Shown: positions 19,111 to 26,685 of the stretch, piece by piece
Layout of the letters: every line of letters begins with the position of its first letter
Numbering within the stretch: the stretch's first letter is position 1
Assembly (NCBI RefSeq): GCF_002286785.1
Contig: NZ_MUJY01000108.1
Coordinates: 1 to 64,000 of the forward strand
Direction: 5' to 3'
Source: Pseudomonas sp. PIC25
Lineage (GTDB): Bacteria > Pseudomonadota > Gammaproteobacteria > Pseudomonadales > Pseudomonadaceae
DNA length: 64,000 bases
Position numbers and translations under genes: made by a program
The notes under the pieces: generated by a model
Seen by the model: only the letters and a program-made list of their open reading frames with translations
Told to the model about the DNA's origin: nothing
Databases searched by the model: none

Positions 19111-19635
19111 GTGAAGCTCCATTACCTGCCTGTCCTGCTGTTCGCCGCCTTGGGCCTGGCCATCGCCGCCGATCCACAACCGACCGGCAAGCCGGTGGCC
19201 GCCGCCCCCGACTATCCCCTCGATGCGCCGGCGCCGTCCGGCCGTCGCCCCGGCGGGACCCTCACCCAGGAATTCACTCCGCCGCCGCTGCATGACGAGG
19301 AGAACAAAGACATCCGCCGCGAGCGCAACTACCCGGAGCAGCCGCCGACCATCCCCCACGCCATCCGCGGCTACCAAGTGGATATCAACGGCAACAAGTG
19401 CCTGGCTTGCCATAGCCGCGCCGCCAGCGTGCAGGCCCAGGCGCCGATGATCAGCATCACCCACTACACCGACCGCGAGGGCCAGACCCTGGCGGCGGTG
19501 GCGCCGCGCCGCTACTTCTGCACCCAGTGCCACGTGCCGCAGCAGGACGTGAAGCCGCTGGTCGAGAACGGCTTCAAGAACATCGACGTGCTGTTGCAGC
19601 ACGAGCTGCCGCCGAGCAGCAACCGGCAGCGCTGA
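19111..19635 (+). CDS. napB: Diheme cytochrome c subunit of periplasmic nitrate reductase
   Basis: This 174-residue periplasmic electron-transfer subunit has a Sec signal peptide (about residues 1-20, ending LAIAA) and two c-type heme sites, CLACH at 97-101 and CTQCH at 137-141. The conserved HAIRGYQV and [10 protein letters not shown] segments provide distal ligands and contacts with NapA. It starts with GTG 12 bases after the napA stop, with GAGGAG as ribosome-binding site. Confidence 0.95.
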   Translation: MKLHYLPVLLFAALGLAIAADPQPTGKPVAAAPDYPLDAPAPSGRRPGGTLTQEFTPPPLHDEENKDIRRERNYPEQPPTIPHAIRGYQVDINGNKCLACHSRAASVQAQAPMISITHYTDREGQTLAAVAPRRYFCTQCHVPQQDVKPLVENGFKNIDVLLQHELPPSSNRQR

Positions 19636-19645
19636 GGGGGATCGG

Positions 19646-20242
19646 ATGAAAGCCCTTATCGCCTTCCTCAAGCGTTACTGGGTGGTGCTGCGCCGGCCCA
19701 GTGTGCATTACAGCCTGGGCACCCTGACCCTGGGTGGGTTCATCGCCGGGATCTTCTTCTGGGGGGGCTTCAACACCGCGCTGGAGGCCACCAACACCGA
19801 GGCGTTCTGTATCTCCTGCCATGAGATGAGTTCCAACGTGTACGTGGAGATCAAGGACACCATCCACTACAGCAACCGCTCCGGGGTGCGCGCCACCTGC
19901 CCCGATTGCCACGTGCCGCACAAGTGGACCGACAAGATCGCTCGCAAGATGCAGGCCTCCAAGGAGGTGTGGGGCAAGATCTTCGGCACCATCAGCACCC
20001 GCGATAAATTCCTCGCCATGCGCCGCGAACTGGCCGAGCACGAGTGGGCGCGGCTGAAGGCCAACGACTCCCTCGAGTGCCGCAACTGCCACGCCTTCGA
20101 CTATATGGACTTCACCCGCCAGAGCCCGCGCGCCGCGCAGTTCCACTCCACCGCATTGGCCAACGGCGAGGCCACTTGTATCGACTGTCACAAGGGCATC
20201 GCCCACCGCCTCCCGGACATGCGCGGCGTGCCAGGCTGGTGA
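19646..20242 (+). CDS. napC: Membrane-anchored tetraheme quinol dehydrogenase NapC
   Basis: This 198-residue NapC/NirT-family protein has one N-terminal membrane anchor (about residues 23-42) and four CxxCH heme sites: CISCH 55-59, CPDCH 85-89, CRNCH 145-149, CIDCH 178-182. It oxidises ubiquinol at the membrane and passes electrons to NapB. It ends the napEDABC operon; a small GC hairpin (arms 20288-20293 and 20298-20303) follows just before the FKBP gene. Confidence 0.95.
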   Translation: MKALIAFLKRYWVVLRRPSVHYSLGTLTLGGFIAGIFFWGGFNTALEATNTEAFCISCHEMSSNVYVEIKDTIHYSNRSGVRATCPDCHVPHKWTDKIARKMQASKEVWGKIFGTISTRDKFLAMRRELAEHEWARLKANDSLECRNCHAFDYMDFTRQSPRAAQFHSTALANGEATCIDCHKGIAHRLPDMRGVPGW

Positions 20243-20321
20243 TGGCCGGCTTGCCAGGCGCGGCGAATCCTGCGAAAAACGCCGCCCGCGCCCAAGGGGG
20301 CGCATGAGAACGGGAGCGAAC

Positions 20322-20663
20322 ATGGGCGGCGAATTGCAGATCGAAGATATCCAGGTGGGCGACGGCAAGGCCGTGGTGAAAGGCGCCCTGATCACCACCC
20401 AGTACCGGGGCACCCTGGAGGACGGCACCGTGTTCGATTCCTCCTACGACCGCGGCAAGCCGTTCCAGTGCGTGATCGGCACCGGCCGCGTGATCAAGGG
20501 CTGGGACCAGGGACTGATGGGCATGAAGGTCGGCGGCAAGCGCAAACTCTTCGTCCCTGCCCATCTGGCCTACGGCGAACGCCAGATCGGCGCGCACATC
20601 AAGCCGCATTCCAACCTGGTCTTCGAGATCGAGCTGTTGGAAGTGCTGACGCGGGATGATTGA
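20322..20663 (+). CDS. FKBP-type peptidyl-prolyl cis-trans isomerase
   Basis: This 113-residue single-domain FKBP catalyses cis-trans isomerisation of prolyl bonds; it has no signal peptide, so it should be cytoplasmic. Typical active-site segments are YRGTLEDGTVFDSSYDRGKP, VIKGWDQGLMGMKVGGKRKL, PAHLAYGER and LVFEIELLEV. The ATG at 20322 is chosen because GGGAG lies just upstream; ATG 20304 would put six extra residues before the family start. It is probably a separate transcription unit from nap. Confidence 0.85.
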   Translation: MGGELQIEDIQVGDGKAVVKGALITTQYRGTLEDGTVFDSSYDRGKPFQCVIGTGRVIKGWDQGLMGMKVGGKRKLFVPAHLAYGERQIGAHIKPHSNLVFEIELLEVLTRDD

Positions 20664-20700
20664 GGCGGCTCAGGCGTGCTCGGGCGAAAGAGGCATACCG

Positions 20701-20801
20701 CTTCGCCAGCAGAGCTGGCTCCTACGAAAGCGGGGCGGCATGCTGCGTCAATTGTGGGAGCGGAGGTTCGGAGACCTGTAGGAGCGAGCTCTGCTCGCGA
20801 A
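20701..20801. repeat. Pair of inverted REP elements
   Basis: Two REP units face each other: one on the minus strand at 20701-20730 (reading GTAGGAGCCAGCTCTGCTGG) and one on the plus strand at 20775-20801 (CTGTAGGAGCGAGCTCTGCT). They are about 45 bases apart, between convergent genes for an FKBP and an AraC regulator, a typical place for REP pairs. The whole 208-base gap holds no gene. Confidence 0.85.
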
Positions 20802-20871
20802 TGGGGGCTTTCCGATGCTGCGCTACCGGGGCGAATTCATTTGTCCTGGTCGATTCGACATACGACCGGAC

Positions 20872-21657
20872 TCACGCCGTACCGCGTCGGAACTCATCGG
20901 GCGTCACGCCCATCAGCCGGCGGAACATGGCGATGAAGGCCGAGGCGCTGGCGTAGCCGAGGTCGAGGGCGATGGATTCGACGGTCTGCCCAGCCTCCAG
21001 CAACGCCATGGCCCTCACCACCCGCAGGCGTTGGCGCCATTCCGCGAAGGAGATGCCGAGGTCGCGCTGGCAGCGGCGCATGAGCGTGCGCTCGGTGGTG
21101 TTCGCCTCCCGGGCCAGCTCCGGCAGGGTCCGGTTGTCGGCGGGGTTGGCGCTGAGCGCATCGAGCACGGGCCCGAGCAGCGGGTCGTCGGATGTCGGCA
21201 GGTAGCTGCCGGCCCGGGGTGCCGCTGCGAGCTGGTCCACCAGGACACGCAGCAGGCGTTCGTCTGCCTCCGTGCGGGGCAGGCCCGGTGGGTGCTGGCG
21301 CAGGTGGTCGAGCAGGGCGCGGATCAGCGGGCTGAGGGTGAGTGCGCAGGGGTTGGCGGGTAGTGCGGTGCTCAGGTCTGCGGCGATGTATAGGGAGCAG
21401 TGGCAGGCCTCGTAGCGGTTCAACCCGCGGTGCTCCACGTTCGGCGGCAGCCAGATGCCGTATTGCGGCGGGGCCAGGTAATGGTGGTCCGCCAGCTTGA
21501 CCTCCATCACCCCGCTGAACGAATAGACAAACTCGCCCCAGGCATGTCGATGCCGCGGATAGGTGGACTCGGCCGGCACGCAGGCGGTACGGAAGAAGAT
21601 CGGCGCCGGCAATGTTTCGCTGAATGGCGGAAGCCGGACGTGGCGGGCACTGGCCAT
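20872..21657 (-). CDS. AraC-family regulator with N-terminal cupin domain
   Basis: This 261-residue regulator has a cupin-like sensing domain (YPRHRHAWGEFVYSFSGVME, with the two histidines expected for a small-molecule pocket) followed by a C-terminal AraC double helix-turn-helix. There, RTLPELAREANTTERTLMRR is the first HTH and SIALDLGYASASAFIAMFRR, followed by MGVTPDEFRR, is the second. The ATG at 21657 follows AGGAGAC; an upstream ATG at 21738 is less likely. It is divergent from the EamA permease gene, with a 113-base gap, and may control it. The inducer is unknown. Confidence 0.8.
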   Translation of the reverse strand: MASARHVRLPPFSETLPAPIFFRTACVPAESTYPRHRHAWGEFVYSFSGVMEVKLADHHYLAPPQYGIWLPPNVEHRGLNRYEACHCSLYIAADLSTALPANPCALTLSPLIRALLDHLRQHPPGLPRTEADERLLRVLVDQLAAAPRAGSYLPTSDDPLLGPVLDALSANPADNRTLPELAREANTTERTLMRRCQRDLGISFAEWRQRLRVVRAMALLEAGQTVESIALDLGYASASAFIAMFRRLMGVTPDEFRRGTA

Positions 21658-21770
21658 GAGGTCTCCTGGGAGTGCTTGGCGGGTTGTGGCTATGGGTTGT
21701 CCGGTTCTCACTATATCGAGTAAAGCCGTCACAACCATAATGCGCGCTCCACTGAAGCGAGGAGCGGGTG

Positions 21771-22694
21771 ATGGAGATGCGCAAGGCGCTCGATGGCCGG
21801 GCGGCGGGGTTGATGGTCGTGTTGTGCCTGGTCTGGGGACTCCAGCAGGTGGCGATCAAGGCGGCTGCCCCAGATATCGCGCCGCTGTTGCAGATCGCGC
21901 TGCGCTCGGGTGCCGCGGCGGCGCTGGTGGGGTTGCTGATGCTGGTCCGGCGCGAGCGGCTGTCGCTGGCCGGCACTTGGCGCCCCGGCTTGCTGGTGGG
22001 GTTCCTGTTCGCCCTGGAATATCTGCTGGTGGGCGAAGGGCTGCGCTACACCAGCGCCTCGCACATGGTGGTGTTTCTCTATACCGCGCCAATCTTCGCG
22101 GCGCTCGGCCTGCAATGGCGGCTGCCATCCGAGCGGCTGGTGCCGTTGCAGTGGCTGGGCATCCTGCTGGCATTCGCCGGGATCGCCCTGGCGTTCTTCG
22201 GCGGCGATCATGGCGGTGGCTTTTCCGGCGACGCCTTTTGGGGGGATCTGCTCGGCCTGTTGGGTGGGATCGCCTGGGGCGCGACTACGGTGGTGATCCG
22301 CTGCTCACGCCTGGCGGGCACGCCGGCGGCCCTGACGCTGTTCTATCAACTGGCGGCGGCCTTCCTGTTGCTGACCCCTGCTGCCGTCGCGCTCGGGCAG
22401 TGGGGCTTCAATCCCACGCCGCTGGCCTGGAGCAGCCTGGCGTTCCAGGCGGTGGTGGTGTCCTTCGTCAGTTTTCTCGCTTGGTTCTGGTTGCTGCGCC
22501 ACTACCTGGCGTCCCGGCTCGGCGTGTTTTCCTTCCTGACCCCGCTGTTCGGCGTGGTGCTGGGCGCCTGGCTGCTCGACGAGGCCATCGAGCAGGGCTT
22601 CCTGATGGGCGCCGTGTTCGTCCTGCTCGGCATCCTGCTGGTGAGCGGACACGGTTGGCTCAAGGCCCTGCTGCACGGCCGTCGAGCGGCGTAG
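21771..22694 (+). CDS. EamA-family (DMT) membrane transporter
   Basis: This 307-residue drug/metabolite transporter has ten predicted helices formed by two EamA repeats. The first begins VVLCLVWGLQQVAIKAAAP, and the second starts at LLGLLGGIAWGATTVVIRCS. The end of each repeat has the usual small-residue helices (LLAFAGIALAFFGG; VFVLLGILLVSGHG). Such proteins commonly export metabolites or amino acids; the substrate cannot be told from sequence. The ATG at 21771 follows GAGGAG; a GTG at 21768 and an ATG at 21777 are alternatives. The divergent AraC regulator suggests inducible expression. Confidence 0.8.
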   Translation: MEMRKALDGRAAGLMVVLCLVWGLQQVAIKAAAPDIAPLLQIALRSGAAAALVGLLMLVRRERLSLAGTWRPGLLVGFLFALEYLLVGEGLRYTSASHMVVFLYTAPIFAALGLQWRLPSERLVPLQWLGILLAFAGIALAFFGGDHGGGFSGDAFWGDLLGLLGGIAWGATTVVIRCSRLAGTPAALTLFYQLAAAFLLLTPAAVALGQWGFNPTPLAWSSLAFQAVVVSFVSFLAWFWLLRHYLASRLGVFSFLTPLFGVVLGAWLLDEAIEQGFLMGAVFVLLGILLVSGHGWLKALLHGRRAA

Positions 22695-22702
22695 CGTTCG
22701 GT

Positions 22703-23116
22703 TCAGACCCTGGCGATGGTAGCCAGGCCGGTGGCGATGATTCTCTCCTGGCCGTCGCGTACGGCGAACACGTCGGCGCGGCTGACCGCCTGGCGCTGCC
22801 CGGCCTTGATCACTTCGCTGCGGCAGATGAGCTTGTCGCCGATGGCGGGGGCCAGCAGGTTGACCTTGTATTCCGACGTGACCACATCGCCCACCAACGA
22901 GGCGGCGGCCCAGGCGCAGGCGCTGTCGATCATGAAGCCGACCACCGCGCCGTGTACGAAACCGTGATGCTGGGTGAGTTCGCGGCGCGGCAGGACTTCC
23001 ATGGCGACCCGGCCGGGGCCGAAGTCGGTGAGCTGAAACCCGACCAGTTGGGCGAAGGGGGAATGTTCCAGGGCTTCTTCGAGGCGTTCGCGGGTGAGGG
23101 CGGCGGGGGCGTTCAT
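22703..23116 (-). CDS. PaaI-type hotdog-fold thioesterase
   Basis: This 137-residue hotdog-fold protein of the PaaI/YigI group hydrolyses acyl- or aryl-CoA thioesters. The central motif QHHGFVHGAVVGFMIDSACA holds the conserved HGxxxG-type helix with its aspartate, followed by SEYKVNLLAPAIGD. The ATG at 23116 is preceded by AAGGAGA. The upstream in-frame extension to 23248 runs through DNA without family resemblance. The substrate is unknown. It converges with the EamA gene. Confidence 0.8.
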   Translation of the reverse strand: MNAPAALTRERLEEALEHSPFAQLVGFQLTDFGPGRVAMEVLPRRELTQHHGFVHGAVVGFMIDSACAWAAASLVGDVVTSEYKVNLLAPAIGDKLICRSEVIKAGQRQAVSRADVFAVRDGQERIIATGLATIARV

Positions 23117-23458
23117 CGGTGTGTCTCCTTGGGCGGGCCGGAATCCAGTCTTGGCCGTGGCCAAGGCTTCGGCAATCTGCATCCAGGGAGGTGATGGGTG
23201 GTTATCAGTTGTAGGAGCGAGCGCCGTTCGCGAAAGGGGGCCAACCAAAGCTTCGCCAGCAGAGCTGGCTCCTACGAAAAGCGGGCCGGTGTTGGAGGGG
23301 TTTATCCGCGAAGAGGGCCTTTGGTTGTCGCGAATGAATTAGCCCGCGATGTCGGCTTTACCGTTGTAGGAGCGAGCGCTGCTCGCAAATGGCTGGTGGA
23401 GGGGTTTCGCCAACAGAGCTGGTTTCTACGGAATACTCATGACAATCCCGTCGATGAC
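23117..23458. repeat. Cluster of REP elements between thioesterase and LodB-type genes
   Basis: This 342-base gap holds no gene but at least four clear REP units. Plus-strand units are at 23209-23236 (TTGTAGGAGCGAGCGCCGTT) and 23363-23390 (TTGTAGGAGCGAGCGCTGCT). Minus-strand units are at 23250-23278 and 23405-23431. A degenerate unit lies around 23327-23350. They alternate in orientation as in a BIME. They lie downstream of the lodB-type gene and may end or stabilise that transcript. Confidence 0.85.
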
Positions 23459-24589
23459 TCAGGCCAGGCCATGCCGGGCCTGCCAGAAGGGCGATTCGGG
23501 CCAGCGGCGTTCCTGGGCGTAGAGGTAGCGGCGCATGTCGCGGAATTCCTGGTAGCGCTGTTGGATCTGCTCTTCGTAGTGCCGCGCCGGTTCATCGTCG
23601 TCGCTGAGCCAGCCGGCGATGACCTCGGCGGCGGCGATACCATCTTCCAGCGCTTTATGGATGCCGCGAGCCAGCAGCGGGTCGAAGCGGCTGGCGGCAT
23701 CGCCCACGGCGAGCCAGCGGTGGCCGGTAACCCGGTCCAGCCGGCAAGAAGGCGCGGGGCTGGTGAGCATGCGGGAGGGATCGAAACCATGGCCCTCCAG
23801 GTTCGCTGCGACATGCCGGGTATCGGCCAGCAGGTTGAGCCAGCGGCGCCAGTCGTTCGCTCCCAGTTCACGCAGGCCCGTCTGATCGCAGGCAAGCGCG
23901 ATGCAGAGCTGGCCGTCGGGCAGGCTGGCGCGGTACCACCAGCCGTACTCGGCCGCTTCGAGCAGGGTCAGGTGGTTGGCGGCGACGGTGGCCGGGCGGG
24001 TGAAGAAGCCGTAGAGGCAGATCAACTGGTCCAGCTCCTGGACGCGTGCGCCGAGCAGGCGTGCGGCGCGTGCGTGGCCGCCGCTGGCGTCGATCAGGTA
24101 GTCGGTGTGCAAGGTGTGCGGAGCCTGGCCGCGCAGGTGCAGGCGATAACCCTGGGCGGTGGATTCCAAGGCATTCAGGCGGGTTCCGCCGAGCAGGCGG
24201 GCACCGCGGGCAATGGCTTCGTCGGCGAGCCAACGCTCGAAGCGCTGGCGATCCAGATGCCAGCCGCTGCCATGCGGGTTGCTGATGAAATCGTTGTAGC
24301 CGATCTGGTCGTCGCCCCAGGCGGAGCAACTGCCCAGGCACGGATCATGGCCCTGTTGCCGGAAGGCCTCCCATAACCCGAGACGCATGAGCAGCTCGCG
24401 AGTATCCGGCGGCAGGCTTTCGCCGACGCGCGGCCGGCCATAGTCGCCGGCCTCGATCAGCACAACGCCGTCCAGGCCCCGTTGCAGCAGGGCCAGGGCG
24501 GCGGCGCACCCCGCCGGGCCGCCGCCGACGATGGCGACCCGGCAGGTGCTGCCCGGCATGGGCCGGGTGTGGGTTTCAGGATTTGCCAT
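23459..24589 (-). CDS. LodB-type FAD-dependent oxidoreductase (CTQ maturation factor)
   Basis: This 376-residue flavoprotein has an N-terminal Rossmann motif VAIVGGGPAGCAAALAL, the GESLPPDTRELL loop typical of the halogenase/geranylgeranyl-reductase-like group, LIDASGG, and the second FAD motif WLAVGDAASRFDPLLARGI. LodB proteins of this kind are required for making the cysteine tryptophylquinone (CTQ) cofactor in their partner LodA or GoxA. The ATG at 24589 lies inside the 3' end of the LodA-type gene (14-base overlap), so the two are translationally coupled. An upstream extension to 24724 would only read through that gene. An independent halogenase role is less likely in this context. Confidence 0.8.
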   Translation of the reverse strand: MANPETHTRPMPGSTCRVAIVGGGPAGCAAALALLQRGLDGVVLIEAGDYGRPRVGESLPPDTRELLMRLGLWEAFRQQGHDPCLGSCSAWGDDQIGYNDFISNPHGSGWHLDRQRFERWLADEAIARGARLLGGTRLNALESTAQGYRLHLRGQAPHTLHTDYLIDASGGHARAARLLGARVQELDQLICLYGFFTRPATVAANHLTLLEAAEYGWWYRASLPDGQLCIALACDQTGLRELGANDWRRWLNLLADTRHVAANLEGHGFDPSRMLTSPAPSCRLDRVTGHRWLAVGDAASRFDPLLARGIHKALEDGIAAAEVIAGWLSDDDEPARHYEEQIQQRYQEFRDMRRYLYAQERRWPESPFWQARHGLA

Positions 24590-26675
24590 CGGTCTTTTCG
24601 TTGGTGGACGGCGACACCGTGTTCGGCCAGGGCACCACCGGGTCGCCGCCGTTATCCAACTGGCTTTGCACCTCAAGGTAATACTTGGCGCTGAACGGCC
24701 CGCCATCGCTGGCATCGATGGCATTGCCCTGGATCACCACGCCGATCTTGTGCCAGTTGTCCACCATGTCGATGCGCTGCTGGTAGCGGCCGACCTGGGC
24801 GGGATCGAACGGGTTGGTTGCGGTCCCCTCGCCACGCACCGAGAAGCGCTGGGCTGGCAACTGGCTGTTGCTGCCGCTCAGGTCCTTGGCGACGTACACC
24901 GCCACCGGGCGCTGCGCCGGCCAGGACCAGTAGAGGGTGTTGTTGAACGGAGGCAGCGGGTCCGGCTGATGGGTGGCGCAGGAGTTGTAGTCGGTGTGCC
25001 AGGGCAGCGCCATGAACTTGGAGGCGTCGCCGGGCTCCAGGCCGGGGCTGCCGGGGTTGGTGTCGATGGGCTGCTGGTCGCCCAGCGGGTTGTTCTGGAT
25101 GTTCGGCGTATAGCCGGCGGTGAGGAAGGCCTGGCCGGCGACTGCCTGGCTGTAGTCCAGCGGCTTGGGCTGGATGCGGAACGGGCCGGTGCCGGAGGTC
25201 TGCCAGTTCTGCACGTAGAGCGCCGGGTCACGGACGATGAAGGTGAGGTCGATGCCGGGGCTGAAGCGCCCGCCCAGGCAGTTCACCAGCATGGTCTTGT
25301 CCAGGTACTCGCCGGCGTTGAGGGTGACGGTGCCGGTCTGGCTGTATTGCTTTTGGTCCCACTGCTGCAGGAAGAAGTACTGGGTCTTGCGCAGGGTGAG
25401 GAAGGACTGGCCGGCGTCGCCCAGGGACAGCGGCATCATCCGGCTGTTCTGCAGTTGCGAGGCGTCGTTGGGATCGCGAATGAAGCCAAGGCCGCCGAGC
25501 AGGGTGGTGGCGGGATCGGTATCCGGCTGGATCTCGTCCACGGCGCCATGGGCGGTCGTGCCGGTGATGCTCAGGTTGGTGTTCCACATCTGCATCGCGG
25601 CGGCGCGGAAGATGGGGAACAACTCGTCGCTGAACGAGGGCTGGTAGCTGGTCTGGAACTTCCCGTTGGCGAACAGCGATGGTTGCAGGGCCATGTGGCG
25701 TACCCAGATGTCGTAGATGTCATCCCACAACGACACGGTGTTGAGCGTTTGCGGTGCATAGGCCGGGTCGGTGGCGGTGACCCAGGCATGCCCCTGCACT
25801 TCCTGGGTGGTGCCGTCGCTGAATTGCAGCACGGCGTAGACCGGGCCATCGCTGCCGTCGTCGAACCAGCCGTCGTTGTCGATGTCGCTGTTCAGCTCAT
25901 AGGGCTTGTTGGTGTTCGGGTCGATCATGCCGCAGGCGCGGCCGTAGCCGCCGGTGACGATCAGGCGGCCGTACTGGTCGGTCTGCAGCTCGCCGAGGGT
26001 GTCGATGGGCCCGTTCGGGCAATCCATGTTCGGGAAGAAATCGCCGGGGAAGGACTTCGGATAGTTCGGCCACTGCACCACGCCCTTGCCGTCCACCCAA
26101 CTGCTGGAGGGGGTGGTCTGGTCGAAGGCCACCGGTGCGGCGCTGGCGCCCTGTACGGTGCGCGGGCCGGGGTCGATGATCAGTTGGCGCAGGCGGGTCG
26201 GGTCGTTGATATCCGACGAGAAGGGTGCGACGTCGTTGCGCAGGGCCGGGGTCTCGCCGTTCTTGTAGTTATCGATGCCCAAGTCTTCCGGGATGATGTA
26301 CCAGTTGGACTTCTTGTTGGCCAGGTGCACGGTCCAGACGATGTTGCTCACGGTCTTGCCGTCGATCTGGCTGCCGATGCGGATCTCCGTGCCCTCCACG
26401 CCCATCGGGTAGGTCTCGCTGGTCTGCGCCGGGTAGGCGTAGATCTTGAAGCGGGCGGCCTGGCGCTTGAGCGCGCCGCTGGCGTCGCGCAGGTCGCTGG
26501 AGGTGATGGTGTCGTTCTCGGTGCCGGCCTTGACCGGCAGGCCGCCGGTGGCGCTGCCCGTGGTGTCGCCGGGAATCGGCAGGGCCGCCTGGGTGTTCGG
26601 TTCCAGGTAGTACTCGCTGCTGTTGCCGACGCGGGCGAAGCCGATGGCCGGGTGGATGCGGAAGTTGCTGCTCAT
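24576..26675 (-). CDS. LodA/GoxA-type CTQ-dependent amino acid oxidoreductase
   Basis: This 699-residue protein resembles L-lysine epsilon-oxidase (LodA) and glycine oxidase (GoxA), quinoproteins that oxidatively deaminate amino acids with a CTQ cofactor built from their own Cys and Trp. The N-terminus FRIHPAIGFARVGNSSEYYL is the family start. Asp562 and Cys566 (HTDYNSC) have the 4-residue spacing of the LodA cofactor site, and Trp583 or Trp585 in LYWSWPAQRP is the likely cross-linked tryptophan. No signal peptide is visible, as in LodA. The start follows GAGGAG, 10 bases after the upstream heme-protein gene. The substrate cannot be told from sequence. Confidence 0.82.
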   Translation of the reverse strand: MSSNFRIHPAIGFARVGNSSEYYLEPNTQAALPIPGDTTGSATGGLPVKAGTENDTITSSDLRDASGALKRQAARFKIYAYPAQTSETYPMGVEGTEIRIGSQIDGKTVSNIVWTVHLANKKSNWYIIPEDLGIDNYKNGETPALRNDVAPFSSDINDPTRLRQLIIDPGPRTVQGASAAPVAFDQTTPSSSWVDGKGVVQWPNYPKSFPGDFFPNMDCPNGPIDTLGELQTDQYGRLIVTGGYGRACGMIDPNTNKPYELNSDIDNDGWFDDGSDGPVYAVLQFSDGTTQEVQGHAWVTATDPAYAPQTLNTVSLWDDIYDIWVRHMALQPSLFANGKFQTSYQPSFSDELFPIFRAAAMQMWNTNLSITGTTAHGAVDEIQPDTDPATTLLGGLGFIRDPNDASQLQNSRMMPLSLGDAGQSFLTLRKTQYFFLQQWDQKQYSQTGTVTLNAGEYLDKTMLVNCLGGRFSPGIDLTFIVRDPALYVQNWQTSGTGPFRIQPKPLDYSQAVAGQAFLTAGYTPNIQNNPLGDQQPIDTNPGSPGLEPGDASKFMALPWHTDYNSCATHQPDPLPPFNNTLYWSWPAQRPVAVYVAKDLSGSNSQLPAQRFSVRGEGTATNPFDPAQVGRYQQRIDMVDNWHKIGVVIQGNAIDASDGGPFSAKYYLEVQSQLDNGGDPVVPWPNTVSPSTNEKTDGKS

Positions 26676-26685
26676 GTTCGGCTCC

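Noticed and set aside
23200-23440. Repeats considered as a CRISPR array.
   Set aside because: Units alternate in orientation, spacing is irregular and the sequence is that of Pseudomonas REP elements.
23459-24589. A tryptophan-halogenase role for the flavoprotein.
   Set aside because: It shares the fold, but the expected WxWxIP halogenase motif was not seen, and coupling with a LodA-type gene points to LodB.
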